A DNA stretch of 64,000 nucleotides, from positions 1 to 64,000 of the forward strand of contig NZ_VCRA01000020.1 in assembly GCF_005938385.1 (NCBI RefSeq), written 5' to 3'. The DNA comes from Paenibacillus mesophilus (GTDB taxonomy: Bacteria; Bacillota; Bacilli; Paenibacillales; NBRC-103111). Under the pieces are notes generated by a model. It searched no databases. It saw only the letters and a list, made by a program, of their open reading frames with translations, and was not told the origin of the DNA. The position numbers were made by a program, and so were the translations under genes. Shown here in pieces: positions 50,460 through 58,494 of this stretch. Positions within the stretch are counted from its first letter, which is position 1. Each line of letters starts with the position of its first letter.

Positions 50460-50984
50460 ATGAGATTGAACGGGAAACAAGTTATATGTCTCGTAGACGA
50501 GGAATTCGAAGATTTGGAGCTTTGGTACCCGATCTACCGGGCGCGCGAGGAAGGCGCCGTCGTCCGGCTGGCTGGTCCGGAGAAAGGCAAGACGTACCAC
50601 GGTAAATACGGAGTGCCGGCCGCAGCCGACATGTCGTTCGATGAAATGGACGCCGCCACGTGCGACGGCTTGCTCGTGCCGGGCGGCTGGGCGCCGGACA
50701 AGCTTCGCCGGTACCCAAAAGTGCTGGAGCTCGTACGCGATATGGATGCGGCGGGCAAGCCGATTGGCCAAATATGCCATGCGGGCTGGGTGCTCATATC
50801 CGCCAAAATTTTGCAGGGGCGCAAAGTAACGTCGACCCCGGGTATTCGCGACGACATGGAGAACGCGGGAGCTGTTTGGTTCGACGAGGCGGTCGTTGTC
50901 GACGGAAACCTCGTTTCCTCCCGCCGCCCGCCGGATCTTCCGCCTTACGCGAAAGCGTTCTGCGACGCGATGGCGTCCCGCTAA
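50460..50984 (+). CDS. DJ-1/PfpI family protein (second of two)
   Basis: 174 residues. Nucleophile Cys in IGQICHAGWVLISA, DEEFEDLELWYPIYRAREEGAVV (early Glu), PGGWAPDKLRRY and RRPPDLPPYAKAF. Closest in style to PfpI/YhbO general-stress proteins. GGAGGG upstream, and a TACAAT about 25 bases before it may be the -10. A paralogue is at 24789-25349. Confidence 0.88.
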   Translation: MRLNGKQVICLVDEEFEDLELWYPIYRAREEGAVVRLAGPEKGKTYHGKYGVPAAADMSFDEMDAATCDGLLVPGGWAPDKLRRYPKVLELVRDMDAAGKPIGQICHAGWVLISAKILQGRKVTSTPGIRDDMENAGAVWFDEAVVVDGNLVSSRRPPDLPPYAKAFCDAMASR

Positions 50985-51007
50985 TCGGTAAGCCGTAACA
51001 AAACAAA

Positions 51008-51052
51008 AGACCCCCGATACAGGACCTAAATTACGATCCTGTTCGGGGGTCT
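51008..51052 (-). terminator. terminator after the ceramidase-like gene
   Basis: Minus strand AGACCCCCGAACAGGATC / GGTCCTGTATCGGGGGTCT then TTTGTTTTG. On the plus strand there is no T run. Confidence 0.8.
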
Positions 51053-51073
51053 CCCTATTGGTGCCGGGGACGA

Positions 51074-52432
51074 CTACCCTTGTGCCGACTCCTCGGTCAG
51101 CTTCATTTCGGCCTGCACGATTTGACCCAATATGATATCCTCGATCTCCGGGACGAAAGGTCCTCTCAAATTAAAGAAAAAATTGCAGCTCGCCTCGTAT
51201 CCGCCTTCCCCGATCATTTTGCGGGTCGGTACATAGCAGTATACCCCGTTCGTGTAGCCCAGCGTCATCGTCGTCAGCGAGCCGAACCATTTCTTGATCA
51301 GCAGCGAGTATTCGGTCGAAACTTCGCCTTCCATCGCCACGAGACGGGTTTGCCCGTCCAGATGCCAGATGCTTATATAATGCGGCAGCCGGTCCTTCAC
51401 CGTCCCGTCACGGATCGCCCGGCTCGTCCGGATCGCCGCGCTGCGATAGAAGAAATGGGTGGACGGATCGGCGGCCATATCGTCGTAGAAGGCGCTGTCC
51501 GTCTGTTCCGTATACAGAAGCGGATCGACAAGTATGGTCTTGAACGGACCGTCTACCGGGCGGAACTCCCCGCTCTCCATGACCTTTAGGACATCCGCGG
51601 CCAGCTCGGCGCCGGCCTCCTCCGTTTCCGCGGCGGACAAGCTGCGGAACTTGTCGCCGTCGGCGGTTTTGAGCGGCTTCAGCTCCCCCGCGCACCCTTG
51701 CAGGAATAGCGCGGCTGCGCCCGGATACGTATTCTCCAGTACGCGGGACGTCGCTCCGGCGAAATCGTTCGACAGCAGCATATTGTCCGAACCCATCGAT
51801 GTCGTGTGGCAGCCGTAATTGTACAGGATGCCTTTGACCGCTCCGGATCGGTCCGTCAGCTTCAGAACGAACAAGTCTTTGTCGATGTCGCCTTCGTAAT
51901 AAGGGCGCCACGCCACACCGGCTCCGTCCGGCCTGCGCCGGCTGACGGCAAAGTCGGACCTTCCCCGCCCGATCGACAGATCCCCTTCCGCAAGATTGCT
52001 GCGGCAGTAGTCCGTCATGCGTACGATCGTGTCCCGCAGCCGGCAATACAACGCTTCGTCCGCACTGTAATCGAGCTCCTCTTCGTTGTCCTTCCAACCG
52101 TCCTGGGCGATGCTGTAGCCTCCACGACGGGTTGCGGCGTCGAGGCCGGTCAAAAATACGGAGTGGTGCGTGTGGGAGAAATTAATCATAACTTCGTCAT
52201 GTGCAAGGCCAAACGCTTCCCGCAGCGCCTCCTTGATGCCGACAACGAAGCTGCGGTCCGAACCCAAAGCGTCGATCGTCAAAATAAGCAGTGTTTTGTT
52301 CGCGGACAGCATGACGGCTTTCACGTACAGCGAGTCATGCACGCCGGCGCTTTTCTGCTGCCTGGCTCCGTAGCCATGCATAAAGATAGGGTCGTCTGGA
52401 GTCATATCCTCGCTCGCGCAGCAAAATTTCAT
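51074..52432 (-). CDS. neutral/alkaline ceramidase-like protein
   Basis: 452 residues resembling the N-terminal domain of neutral/alkaline non-lysosomal ceramidases (PF04734): DMTPDDPIFMHGYGAR, LILTIDALGSDRSF, NFSHTHHSVFL (metal His pair), NYGCHTTSMGSDNMLLSNDFAG and ALFLQGCAGELKP. No signal peptide is seen, unlike secreted ceramidases, so the substrate may not be ceramide. Starts at 52432 (GGAG ten bases before) or 52438 (four bases) are both possible. Alone downstream of the PTS genes. Confidence 0.78.
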   Translation of the reverse strand: MKFCCASEDMTPDDPIFMHGYGARQQKSAGVHDSLYVKAVMLSANKTLLILTIDALGSDRSFVVGIKEALREAFGLAHDEVMINFSHTHHSVFLTGLDAATRRGGYSIAQDGWKDNEEELDYSADEALYCRLRDTIVRMTDYCRSNLAEGDLSIGRGRSDFAVSRRRPDGAGVAWRPYYEGDIDKDLFVLKLTDRSGAVKGILYNYGCHTTSMGSDNMLLSNDFAGATSRVLENTYPGAAALFLQGCAGELKPLKTADGDKFRSLSAAETEEAGAELAADVLKVMESGEFRPVDGPFKTILVDPLLYTEQTDSAFYDDMAADPSTHFFYRSAAIRTSRAIRDGTVKDRLPHYISIWHLDGQTRLVAMEGEVSTEYSLLIKKWFGSLTTMTLGYTNGVYCYVPTRKMIGEGGYEASCNFFFNLRGPFVPEIEDIILGQIVQAEMKLTEESAQG

Positions 52433-52564
52433 GTCCATCAGTCTCCTCATCCGCCTTGACGGGCGTTATCAGAACCATCATAGCATGAAAAACCGGCACA
52501 GTTAAGTACGTGTATCGAACCTGTTCGAAATCGTGCCGGGGAATGCATCCCCGCGGTCGTTCGC

Positions 52565-54289
52565 TTATTCCGCCTCATTCGCATTGTCTTTGGACTGGGT
52601 ATGGAGCAGCGTCTTCATCTCCGCACTCGTGCGGCAAGTAAGCAGACGTTCCAGCAGACGCTTGCTTTCCTCCTCCGTGCTGTCGATCAGCCTGCTCTTC
52701 ACATTCAACAGCGATTGTCCGGCCATGCTCAGCTCGTGCACCCCGAGTCCGAGCCAGATCGGCAGCGCATCCGCGTCCCCGGCCAATTCCCCGCAGACAC
52801 TGACCGATATTCCGTGCCGGCGGGCCGCTTCAACCGTAAGCTTCAGCATCCGCAGCACGGCCGGGTGGTACGGCTCGTATAGATGGGATATTCGCTCATT
52901 CATCCGGTCGACCGCCAGCACATACTGGACCAAATCGTTCGTGCCGATGCTGAAAAACTGTACTTCCTGCGCAAGCATATCCGCGATCGCCACCGCAGCC
53001 GGAACTTCGATCATAATGCCGACCGGAAGAAGCTCGTTGAAGGGCACGTTCGCCGAGCGAAGCTCCTGCTTCGCGAGCTCCAGCACTTCCCGCGCCCTGC
53101 GCACTTCCTCGATGGAAGAAATCATCGGCAGCAGCAGTTTGATATTGCCATAGTGGCTTGCTCTCAAAATGGCTTTCAACTGTGTTTTGAACATATCGCG
53201 TCTGTCGATCGAAATTCTTATGCCCCGGTAGCCGAGAACCGGATTCTCTTCCTCCGGCAGCGATATGTAGTCGAGCTGCTTGTCGCCGCCGATATCGAGC
53301 GTCCGGATAATCATCGGCTTGCCTTGCAGGTTTTGCGCCGCCGACCGGTACACCTCGAACTGTTCGTCCTCCTTCGGCCACGTAGTGCCGTCCATATAGA
53401 GCATTTCCGTGCGGAAAAGGCCTACTCCCTTCGCCCCCTGCTTGAGCGCCTGCTCAAGCTCCTGGAGCGATGTGATGTTGGCCGACAAATTGACTTCCCG
53501 CCCGTCCTTCGTCACCGAAGGAATATCGACGATCGACTGCAGCCGTTCGCGGCTGCGCGCCAGCCGCTGGCGGCGCTCCCTGTACGCTTCGACGATCGGC
53601 TCTCCCGGGTTCACAAAGACGTCCCCCGATTCGCCGTCGACGACGAGCAGATCCCCGGACTGAACGCCGCCGTCAATGCCGAATACGAACGGAATCCCCA
53701 TCGCTCTCGCCATGATTGCGGTATGCGACGTTTTCCCGCCCGTTGCGGTAACGATGCCGAGCAGCTGCGATGAATCGAGATGCGCAAGCTGGGAAGGCGT
53801 CAGCTCCCTCGCCACGATGACGAACGGCTGATCCTCCGGCGGCTTCGTCTCTTCGAACGGGCCAAGCAGATGCTTGAGCAGCCTCGTGCCGACATCTTTG
53901 ATGTCAAGCGCCCGTTCCTTCATATATTCGTCGTCGAGCAGGTCGAACATGTTGACGAACTTGTCGACGACTTCCTTGACGGCTACCTCGGCCGCTTTAT
54001 ATTGACGCTGGATAATGCCCGCCACTTCGTTCATGAACACCGGATCTTCGAGAATGGCCAGATGCGCGTCGAAAATGTTCGACTCCTCGACTCCGAGCAC
54101 TTCGGCGATCTCCTGCTTGATTTGCTGCAGCTCCGTTTTGGATATGCGGACCCCTTCATGCAGCCTCTCGAATTCGAAAGCCATATCGTTTACGTCGACA
54201 GCGCTCTCGGTCATATCCCATTCCCAATCGGGGAGGACGAACGCTTTCCCTATGGCGATCCCGACAGCCCCTCCGTTGCCTTTAACCAT
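52565..54289 (-). CDS. ptsI: phosphoenolpyruvate-protein phosphotransferase (PTS enzyme I)
   Basis: 574 residues. The phosphorylated His sits in TATGGKTSHTAIMARAMGIPFV. GVGLFRTEMLYM, GYRGIRISIDRR, FSIGTNDLVQYVLAVDRMNE and VCGELAGDADALPIWLG (catalytic Cys) are the PEP-binding parts. It passes phosphate from PEP to HPr. GGAGGTGAT gives a strong ribosome site for the ATG at 54289, which overlaps the PTS permease gene by eight bases. No ptsH lies between them. Confidence 0.97.
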   Translation of the reverse strand: MVKGNGGAVGIAIGKAFVLPDWEWDMTESAVDVNDMAFEFERLHEGVRISKTELQQIKQEIAEVLGVEESNIFDAHLAILEDPVFMNEVAGIIQRQYKAAEVAVKEVVDKFVNMFDLLDDEYMKERALDIKDVGTRLLKHLLGPFEETKPPEDQPFVIVARELTPSQLAHLDSSQLLGIVTATGGKTSHTAIMARAMGIPFVFGIDGGVQSGDLLVVDGESGDVFVNPGEPIVEAYRERRQRLARSRERLQSIVDIPSVTKDGREVNLSANITSLQELEQALKQGAKGVGLFRTEMLYMDGTTWPKEDEQFEVYRSAAQNLQGKPMIIRTLDIGGDKQLDYISLPEEENPVLGYRGIRISIDRRDMFKTQLKAILRASHYGNIKLLLPMISSIEEVRRAREVLELAKQELRSANVPFNELLPVGIMIEVPAAVAIADMLAQEVQFFSIGTNDLVQYVLAVDRMNERISHLYEPYHPAVLRMLKLTVEAARRHGISVSVCGELAGDADALPIWLGLGVHELSMAGQSLLNVKSRLIDSTEEESKRLLERLLTCRTSAEMKTLLHTQSKDNANEAE

Positions 54290-56195
54290 GAGACGGATCA
54301 CCTCCCGGGAGCTTGGCGTCTTTCTCATCGGCCGGTTCCTTCATAATGACCGACATGACGGACGCTTGACCTTTCTTGACATGCTTGAACGGGGCGAAAG
54401 CCCATGATTTCACGACGTTCGGATTCGTAATGACCATCGGCGTGGCCAGCGACTTGGCGTGCTTCTTTAACTTCTGCAGATCGAACCGGATGAGCAGCTG
54501 GCCGACGGATACCTCGTCGCCTTCCTTCACTACGGCGGTGAACCATTTGCCGGCCAGCTGGGACGTGTCGATACCGATGTGAAGCAAAACCTCGAGTCCT
54601 TCCTCCGTCTTCAAGCCGATCGCGTGCATCGTAGGATAAATGTGCACCACCTTGCCCGATACGGGGGCGAGCAGCTCACCGCGCTCCGGGTAGAAGGCGA
54701 CTCCGTTCCCTACGAGCTTCTGGGCGAAAATCGCATCGGGCACTTCCTCGATCGGAATCATGTTTCCTTGCAGCGGCGCGTGGAAGTGCACCTGTTTGAT
54801 TTCTTTCTGCATCACTCTTACGATCTCTTCCCGGATCAGCTCGGAAAACGTCCCGAAAACCACCTGCACATTGCCTCCCCCGAGCCGGATGACTCCGGCC
54901 GCCCCCAAATGTTTCAATGCATTGATGTCCATCTGTTTGTCATTCCCGAGCGTCAGCCTTAGACGGGTAATGCACGCTTCGATCTGGTTGACGTTGTTTT
55001 TGCCGCCGAGCGCCTGCAGGATGAGCGGAGCCCTGTAACGGACGTCCCCGGCCCATTCCTCCAGCGACGAGCCTTCCTCGCGGCCCGGCGTAGGGAGCTG
55101 GAACCGGCGGATGGCCCAACGGAACAGCACGTAATAAATGGCGGCGAACACGAGCCCGATCGGCAGCAGAAGCAGCCCGTTCGTAGCCAAATGCTCGTTG
55201 ATGACGAAATCGATCGCACCGGCCGAGAACGAGAAGCCGTGATGAATATCCATTTCGTAAGCGAGCCACATCGCGACCCCGGACAGCAGCGCGTGAACGA
55301 CGAACAAATACGGCGCCACGAACAGGAAGGCGAATTCGATCGGCTCCGTCACTCCGGTAAGAAAAGACGTGAGCGCGGCCGTCAAAAAAGTCGCTTTCAC
55401 CTTAGGCTTCAAATCTTCTCGAGCCTCGTGAATGATCGCGAAGGCGACGGCGGGAAGCGCGAACATCATAATCGGATATAACCCGGCCATAAATATGCCG
55501 GCTTCCGGATCTCCCGCGAAGAAGCGGGGCAGGTCCCCGTATACGACATGTCCGTCGTCCCGCATATAAGGTCCGATCTGAAACCATACGACGTTGTTCA
55601 AGATGTGATGCAGTCCGAACGGCACAAGCAGACGGTAGGCGACGCCATACACAAACGTGCCGACTTCGCCATGCATGAGAATCCATTCGCCGAACCGGTC
55701 CATGACCGACTTTACCGTGGGCCCCACCTGAATCACGATCGTTGAGAACAAAATCGAGGCAAAGCTCATGAATAGCGGCACGAACCGCGGGCCGCCGAAA
55801 AATTGTATGTACTCGGGCAGTTGAATCGATTTGAACCGGTGATACGAAAAAGCGGCCAACACGCCGATCAGAACGCCTCCTGCGACGCCCAGTTCAAAAA
55901 AAGTGCCCATATACGTTTTCGTTAACGAAAAAAAGATAAAATAACCGAGCAGAGCGGCCATTCCGGCAATACCCGCATTTTGCGTCAAGCCGAGCGCCAC
56001 GCCGATCGAGAATAGAAAGGGCAAGTAAGTGAAAATCGCCGTGCCCGTATAATTCAAGATTTCGCCGAAACGTCCCATACCGATCATGTCCCACGGCATA
56101 TTGCCTAGAAACAGCAGGATGGCCGCCGCCGGCAGAGCAATCGTCGGAATCATGAGCGATCGCCCGAATTGCTGTAAATTACCCGTCCAGTTCAA
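54282..56195 (-). CDS. PTS glucose-family EIICBA transporter
   Basis: About 637 residues. EIIC membrane domain (1-~390; GLHHILNNVVWFQIG and TGVTEPIEFAFLFVAP), EIIB domain with phospho-Cys in NQIEACITRLRLTL, and EIIA domain with phospho-His in EVLLHIGIDTSQL. It takes up and phosphorylates glucose or N-acetylglucosamine. I prefer the TTG at 56195: GAAAGGGGG sits seven bases before it, and the ATG at 56219 is part of an apparent -10 box (TTGACA-N17-TACGAT). The B. subtilis PtsG N-terminus also fits the shorter form. The sugar is inferred. Confidence 0.92.
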   Translation of the reverse strand: MNWTGNLQQFGRSLMIPTIALPAAAILLFLGNMPWDMIGMGRFGEILNYTGTAIFTYLPFLFSIGVALGLTQNAGIAGMAALLGYFIFFSLTKTYMGTFFELGVAGGVLIGVLAAFSYHRFKSIQLPEYIQFFGGPRFVPLFMSFASILFSTIVIQVGPTVKSVMDRFGEWILMHGEVGTFVYGVAYRLLVPFGLHHILNNVVWFQIGPYMRDDGHVVYGDLPRFFAGDPEAGIFMAGLYPIMMFALPAVAFAIIHEAREDLKPKVKATFLTAALTSFLTGVTEPIEFAFLFVAPYLFVVHALLSGVAMWLAYEMDIHHGFSFSAGAIDFVINEHLATNGLLLLPIGLVFAAIYYVLFRWAIRRFQLPTPGREEGSSLEEWAGDVRYRAPLILQALGGKNNVNQIEACITRLRLTLGNDKQMDINALKHLGAAGVIRLGGGNVQVVFGTFSELIREEIVRVMQKEIKQVHFHAPLQGNMIPIEEVPDAIFAQKLVGNGVAFYPERGELLAPVSGKVVHIYPTMHAIGLKTEEGLEVLLHIGIDTSQLAGKWFTAVVKEGDEVSVGQLLIRFDLQKLKKHAKSLATPMVITNPNVVKSWAFAPFKHVKKGQASVMSVIMKEPADEKDAKLPGGDPSHG

Positions 56196-56215
56196 CCATT
56201 CCCCCCCTTTCCCAT

Positions 56216-56244
56216 TCATCGTATAGCTTCCGTGCTTTTTTGTC
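56216..56244 (-). promoter_or_regulatory. promoter of the PTS operon
   Basis: TTGACA, 17 bases, TACGAT on the minus strand. The -10 overlaps the upstream ATG, leaving a very short leader with no room for an antiterminator site. Confidence 0.6.
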
Positions 56245-56275
56245 AAAAGCTTCAAAGACGCATGATGAATGACTA

Positions 56276-56304
56276 AGACCCCATCCGCTTGCGGATAGGG
56301 TCTG
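56276..56304 (-). terminator. terminator after the CotF-like gene
   Basis: AGACCC(T)ATCCGC-AAGC-GGATGGGGTCT, a stable stem six bases after the stop. Weak T run. Confidence 0.7.
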
Positions 56305-56309
56305 TGACG

Positions 56310-56645
56310 TCAATGAACCGTAAACGCCGGAAATTGCGATTTATAGTCCGTAAACTGCTGATGCGCTTGATTGATCTCCTGCGTATCCGCAGCTTTCATC
56401 TTGTACCAGCCCTTTTGGAACATCAAGTCGAACAGCTGGAACTGGGTTTGATGAGCGTCCTGCAAAATCGCTCCGATTTTTTGACGCAGCTGCGGATTTT
56501 GCATTTCGTTCAATCCGGTGTTGTAGCCGGATGTCAAATATTTTTCGTAAGATAAAATGTCGTTGATCCGGTCACGATCGTTGAATTCCGGCCCTTTCAC
56601 CTGAGGCAGCTGACCGGATTGGGGTACTGCGATTTGGGTAGCCAC
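56310..56645 (-). CDS. spore coat protein, CotF family
   Basis: 111 residues. Helical CotF-like domain: RINDILSYEKYLTSGYNTGLNEMQNPQLRQKI, DAHQTQFQLFDLMFQKGWYKMK. It starts at GTG 56645 with GGAAGGG upstream. Followed upstream by family A repeat copy 3, which fills the gap to the next coat-type gene. Location in the coat is inferred from the family. Confidence 0.87.
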   Translation of the reverse strand: MATQIAVPQSGQLPQVKGPEFNDRDRINDILSYEKYLTSGYNTGLNEMQNPQLRQKIGAILQDAHQTQFQLFDLMFQKGWYKMKAADTQEINQAHQQFTDYKSQFPAFTVH

Positions 56646-56674
56646 GTGTTGATCCCTTCCTTTGCTCGTGAATT

Positions 56675-56776
56675 AGGAACTTTAACGGAATTACCGCCTT
56701 GACTGACGACCGGGGCTTTGTGAACCGGCAAGTTCCGGTTGTCAGAATGCAGGTATGTTATTCCGTTAAAGTTCCT
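56675..56776. repeat. palindromic repeat family A, copy 3
   Basis: AGGAACTTTAACGGAATTACCGCC...GTTATTCCGTTAAAGTTCCT, 102 bases. It fills the gap between two coat-type genes and ends on the first base of the stop codon of the next one. Confidence 0.85.
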
Positions 56777-57003
56777 TATGCGTGCAGCTCGGCTAAAATC
56801 GACTCATAATGCGCGATATGCTTTTGGCCGGTTTGCTCGATCATCTGGCGGATTTGCGGGTCGGTGCAAGCGTCCGCGGCATCCTTGCACTTTTTCACGG
56901 CAAGCAGTTCCCATGACAAGAAATCTTTCAAATAATGCAGCTCCTTATCGGAATGCATGTTCCGGTTGGCCGTCATATTCATGTTTTGCTGCTGCATGGG
57001 CAT
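56776..57003 (-). CDS. small coat-type protein (CotF-like helical pair)
   Basis: 75 residues: MPMQQQNMNMTANRNMHSDK leader rich in Met/Asn, then LHYLKDFLSWELLAVKKCKDAADACTDPQIRQMIEQTGQKHIAHYESIL, a helical CotF/ferritin-like pair seen in small Bacillales coat proteins. GGAGG ten bases before the ATG at 57003. The stop codon TAA is joined to repeat A3 (TAAGGAACTTT). Confidence 0.8.
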   Translation of the reverse strand: MPMQQQNMNMTANRNMHSDKELHYLKDFLSWELLAVKKCKDAADACTDPQIRQMIEQTGQKHIAHYESILAELHA

Positions 57004-57033
57004 GATGTCGTAGCCTCCGATTTTTGTTCTATT

Positions 57034-57120
57034 ATGAACTTTAACGGAATTACCGCCTGACTGACGGCCGTGGCAATCTCGGTCGTCAGAGAGCAGGCAC
57101 ATGATTCCGTTAAAGTTCCT
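57034..57120. repeat. palindromic repeat family A, copy 4
   Basis: TGAACTTTAACGGAATTACCGCCTGACTGACGG...GATTCCGTTAAAGTTCCT, 87 bases, same orientation as copy 3, 31 bases upstream of the small coat gene start. Confidence 0.85.
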
Positions 57121-57166
57121 TATGAGAGAAGAGCGGACCGATGGTCCGCCTTGGTGTATGTGCTAT

Positions 57167-57832
57167 TTAGAAACGGTAGCCTGTGCCCGAGAAACCGGTA
57201 GAGCTAGGCTGGCTGGAATCGGAGCGCAAGTAGCTGTCGTGCCCTTGCTGGTTGCCCCGGTAATTGGCCGTATGGAACGATTGCGGCGAAGTATAAGATT
57301 GAGCCTGGGTTTGGCTTTGGTTTTGGAAGCTGCTGTATTGCGGCTGGAATTGGCTTTGAGCCATACCCGTGAACCCGTATCCGGCTTGAGAAGACGGATT
57401 CTGCGAATCCGAACGGAGGTAGCTGTCATGTCCCGGTTGGTTGCCGCGGTAGTTTGCCGTATGGAAGCTGGCGGCGCTTTGGGCAGTACCGGCCCAGCCG
57501 GATTGTGCGCTTTGGGAAGTACCGGCCCAGTTGGTTTGTTGTCCGCCGATTCCGTACGAAGAAGTGATCGAACCGGTACCGAACTGGGACGGGTTCTGCG
57601 AATCGGAACGGAGATAGCTGTCATGTCCTTGTTGGTTACCGCGATAGTTCGCCGTATGGAAGCTGTTGATAGATTGCTGGGATTGTCCGAAGGCTTGCCC
57701 TTGGTTTTGATATTGGGTTTGGTTTTGTCCATATTGCGACTGGACCATGCCTACCGGTTGATACTTTTGTTGCTGCTGTTGACCGCGGAATTGGGAAGTA
57801 CCGAATGCGGAGCCGGATTGTTGGTTATACAC
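57167..57832 (-). CDS. Gln/Ser-rich protein with three 26-residue repeats
   Basis: 221 residues, not recognised with a known function. It has three near-identical copies of SFHTANYRGNQ.GHDSYLRSDS.xPS at residues 57-82, 122-147 and 185-210, spaced 63-65 residues by Q/S/G/Y-rich, probably disordered linkers. A fainter WAGTSQSAQSG/WAGTAQSAA pair lies between copies one and two. There is no signal peptide or membrane helix. GTG start at 57832 with AGGAGG ten bases before. Its neighbours are coat-type genes, so a spore coat or crust role is inferred. I know similar YLRSD proteins only as hypothetical in Paenibacillus-like genomes. Confidence 0.82.
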   Translation of the reverse strand: MYNQQSGSAFGTSQFRGQQQQQKYQPVGMVQSQYGQNQTQYQNQGQAFGQSQQSINSFHTANYRGNQQGHDSYLRSDSQNPSQFGTGSITSSYGIGGQQTNWAGTSQSAQSGWAGTAQSAASFHTANYRGNQPGHDSYLRSDSQNPSSQAGYGFTGMAQSQFQPQYSSFQNQSQTQAQSYTSPQSFHTANYRGNQQGHDSYLRSDSSQPSSTGFSGTGYRF

Positions 57833-57964
57833 GAGTGTGTATCCTCCTCGGAAAATAGAAAGTCTTCAGGAACGGGTCCGTATTAAACTGGCGGCATCCC
57901 ATCACTGAAGCCTTTACTATTGTCCTCGTTTTTTAAGTTTTTTATGGCTGGAAGTGTTTTACTC

Positions 57965-58052
57965 GGGAACTTTATGGGGACAAACGTACCTGCTCTCTGA
58001 CAACCGGCGCTTGCCGGTCGTCAGTCAGGGTGGTAATTCCGTTAAAGTTTCT
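57965..58052. repeat. palindromic repeat family A, copy 5
   Basis: GGGAACTTTATGG...GTCAGTCAGGGTGGTAATTCCGTTAAAGTTTCT, inverted relative to copies 3 and 4. The right end contains the last codons and stop of the CoA-binding protein gene. Confidence 0.85.
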
Positions 58053-58476
58053 TGTTCGGCAGCAAAATCGAATCTTCCACTTTGATGCAGCGGTCCATGA
58101 CCGCTTCGATCCCTTCCGCCTGAACGATAGCGGCCGCTTCTTCGTTGAATATGCCCTGCTGCAGCCAGAAGGCGTTCGGCTTATGCTTCATCCGCAGCGT
58201 TTCTTGGGCAACCGGAACCGTATCCTCGCTTCGGCGGAACACGTTGACGATATCCACTTGCTCTTCGATATCCGCAAGCGATTTATAGCTTTTCTCGCCC
58301 AGCACGGACTCCACGTTCGGATTGACGGGGATGATTCGGTATCCTTTGGCCTGCATCGCCTGGGACACCATGTAGGACGTACGGTCCGGTTTATCGGACA
58401 GGCCGACCACCGCAATCGTTTTCGTCTGCTGCAGCAATTCCTTGATCCGGTCACGCGAAGGATTCTCGAACCCCAT
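58042..58476 (-). CDS. CoA-binding domain protein (YccU-like)
   Basis: 144 residues with the CoA-binding Rossmann domain: KTIAVVGLSDKPDRTSYMVSQAMQAKGYRIIPVNP, VDIVNVFRRSED, AFWLQQGIFNEEA, MDRCIKVED. Ligand CoA or nucleotide, role unclear. GGGAGG ten bases before the ATG. The C-terminal Lys-Lys-Leu and stop are encoded within repeat A5, so the repeat probably reset the end of this gene. 18 bases after the C39 peptidase gene. Confidence 0.88.
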   Translation of the reverse strand: MGFENPSRDRIKELLQQTKTIAVVGLSDKPDRTSYMVSQAMQAKGYRIIPVNPNVESVLGEKSYKSLADIEEQVDIVNVFRRSEDTVPVAQETLRMKHKPNAFWLQQGIFNEEAAAIVQAEGIEAVMDRCIKVEDSILLPNKKL

Positions 58477-58494
58477 GTCGTTTTGGCCTCCCTG

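Noticed and set aside
24789..50984. the two DJ-1/PfpI genes as a recent duplication
   Set aside because: They share motifs only; overall sequences differ widely, so they are separate subfamilies.
57167..57832. regular DNA repeats resembling a CRISPR array
   Set aside because: The three units are 63-65 codons apart, in frame, within a protein gene; no short constant spacers and no cas genes.
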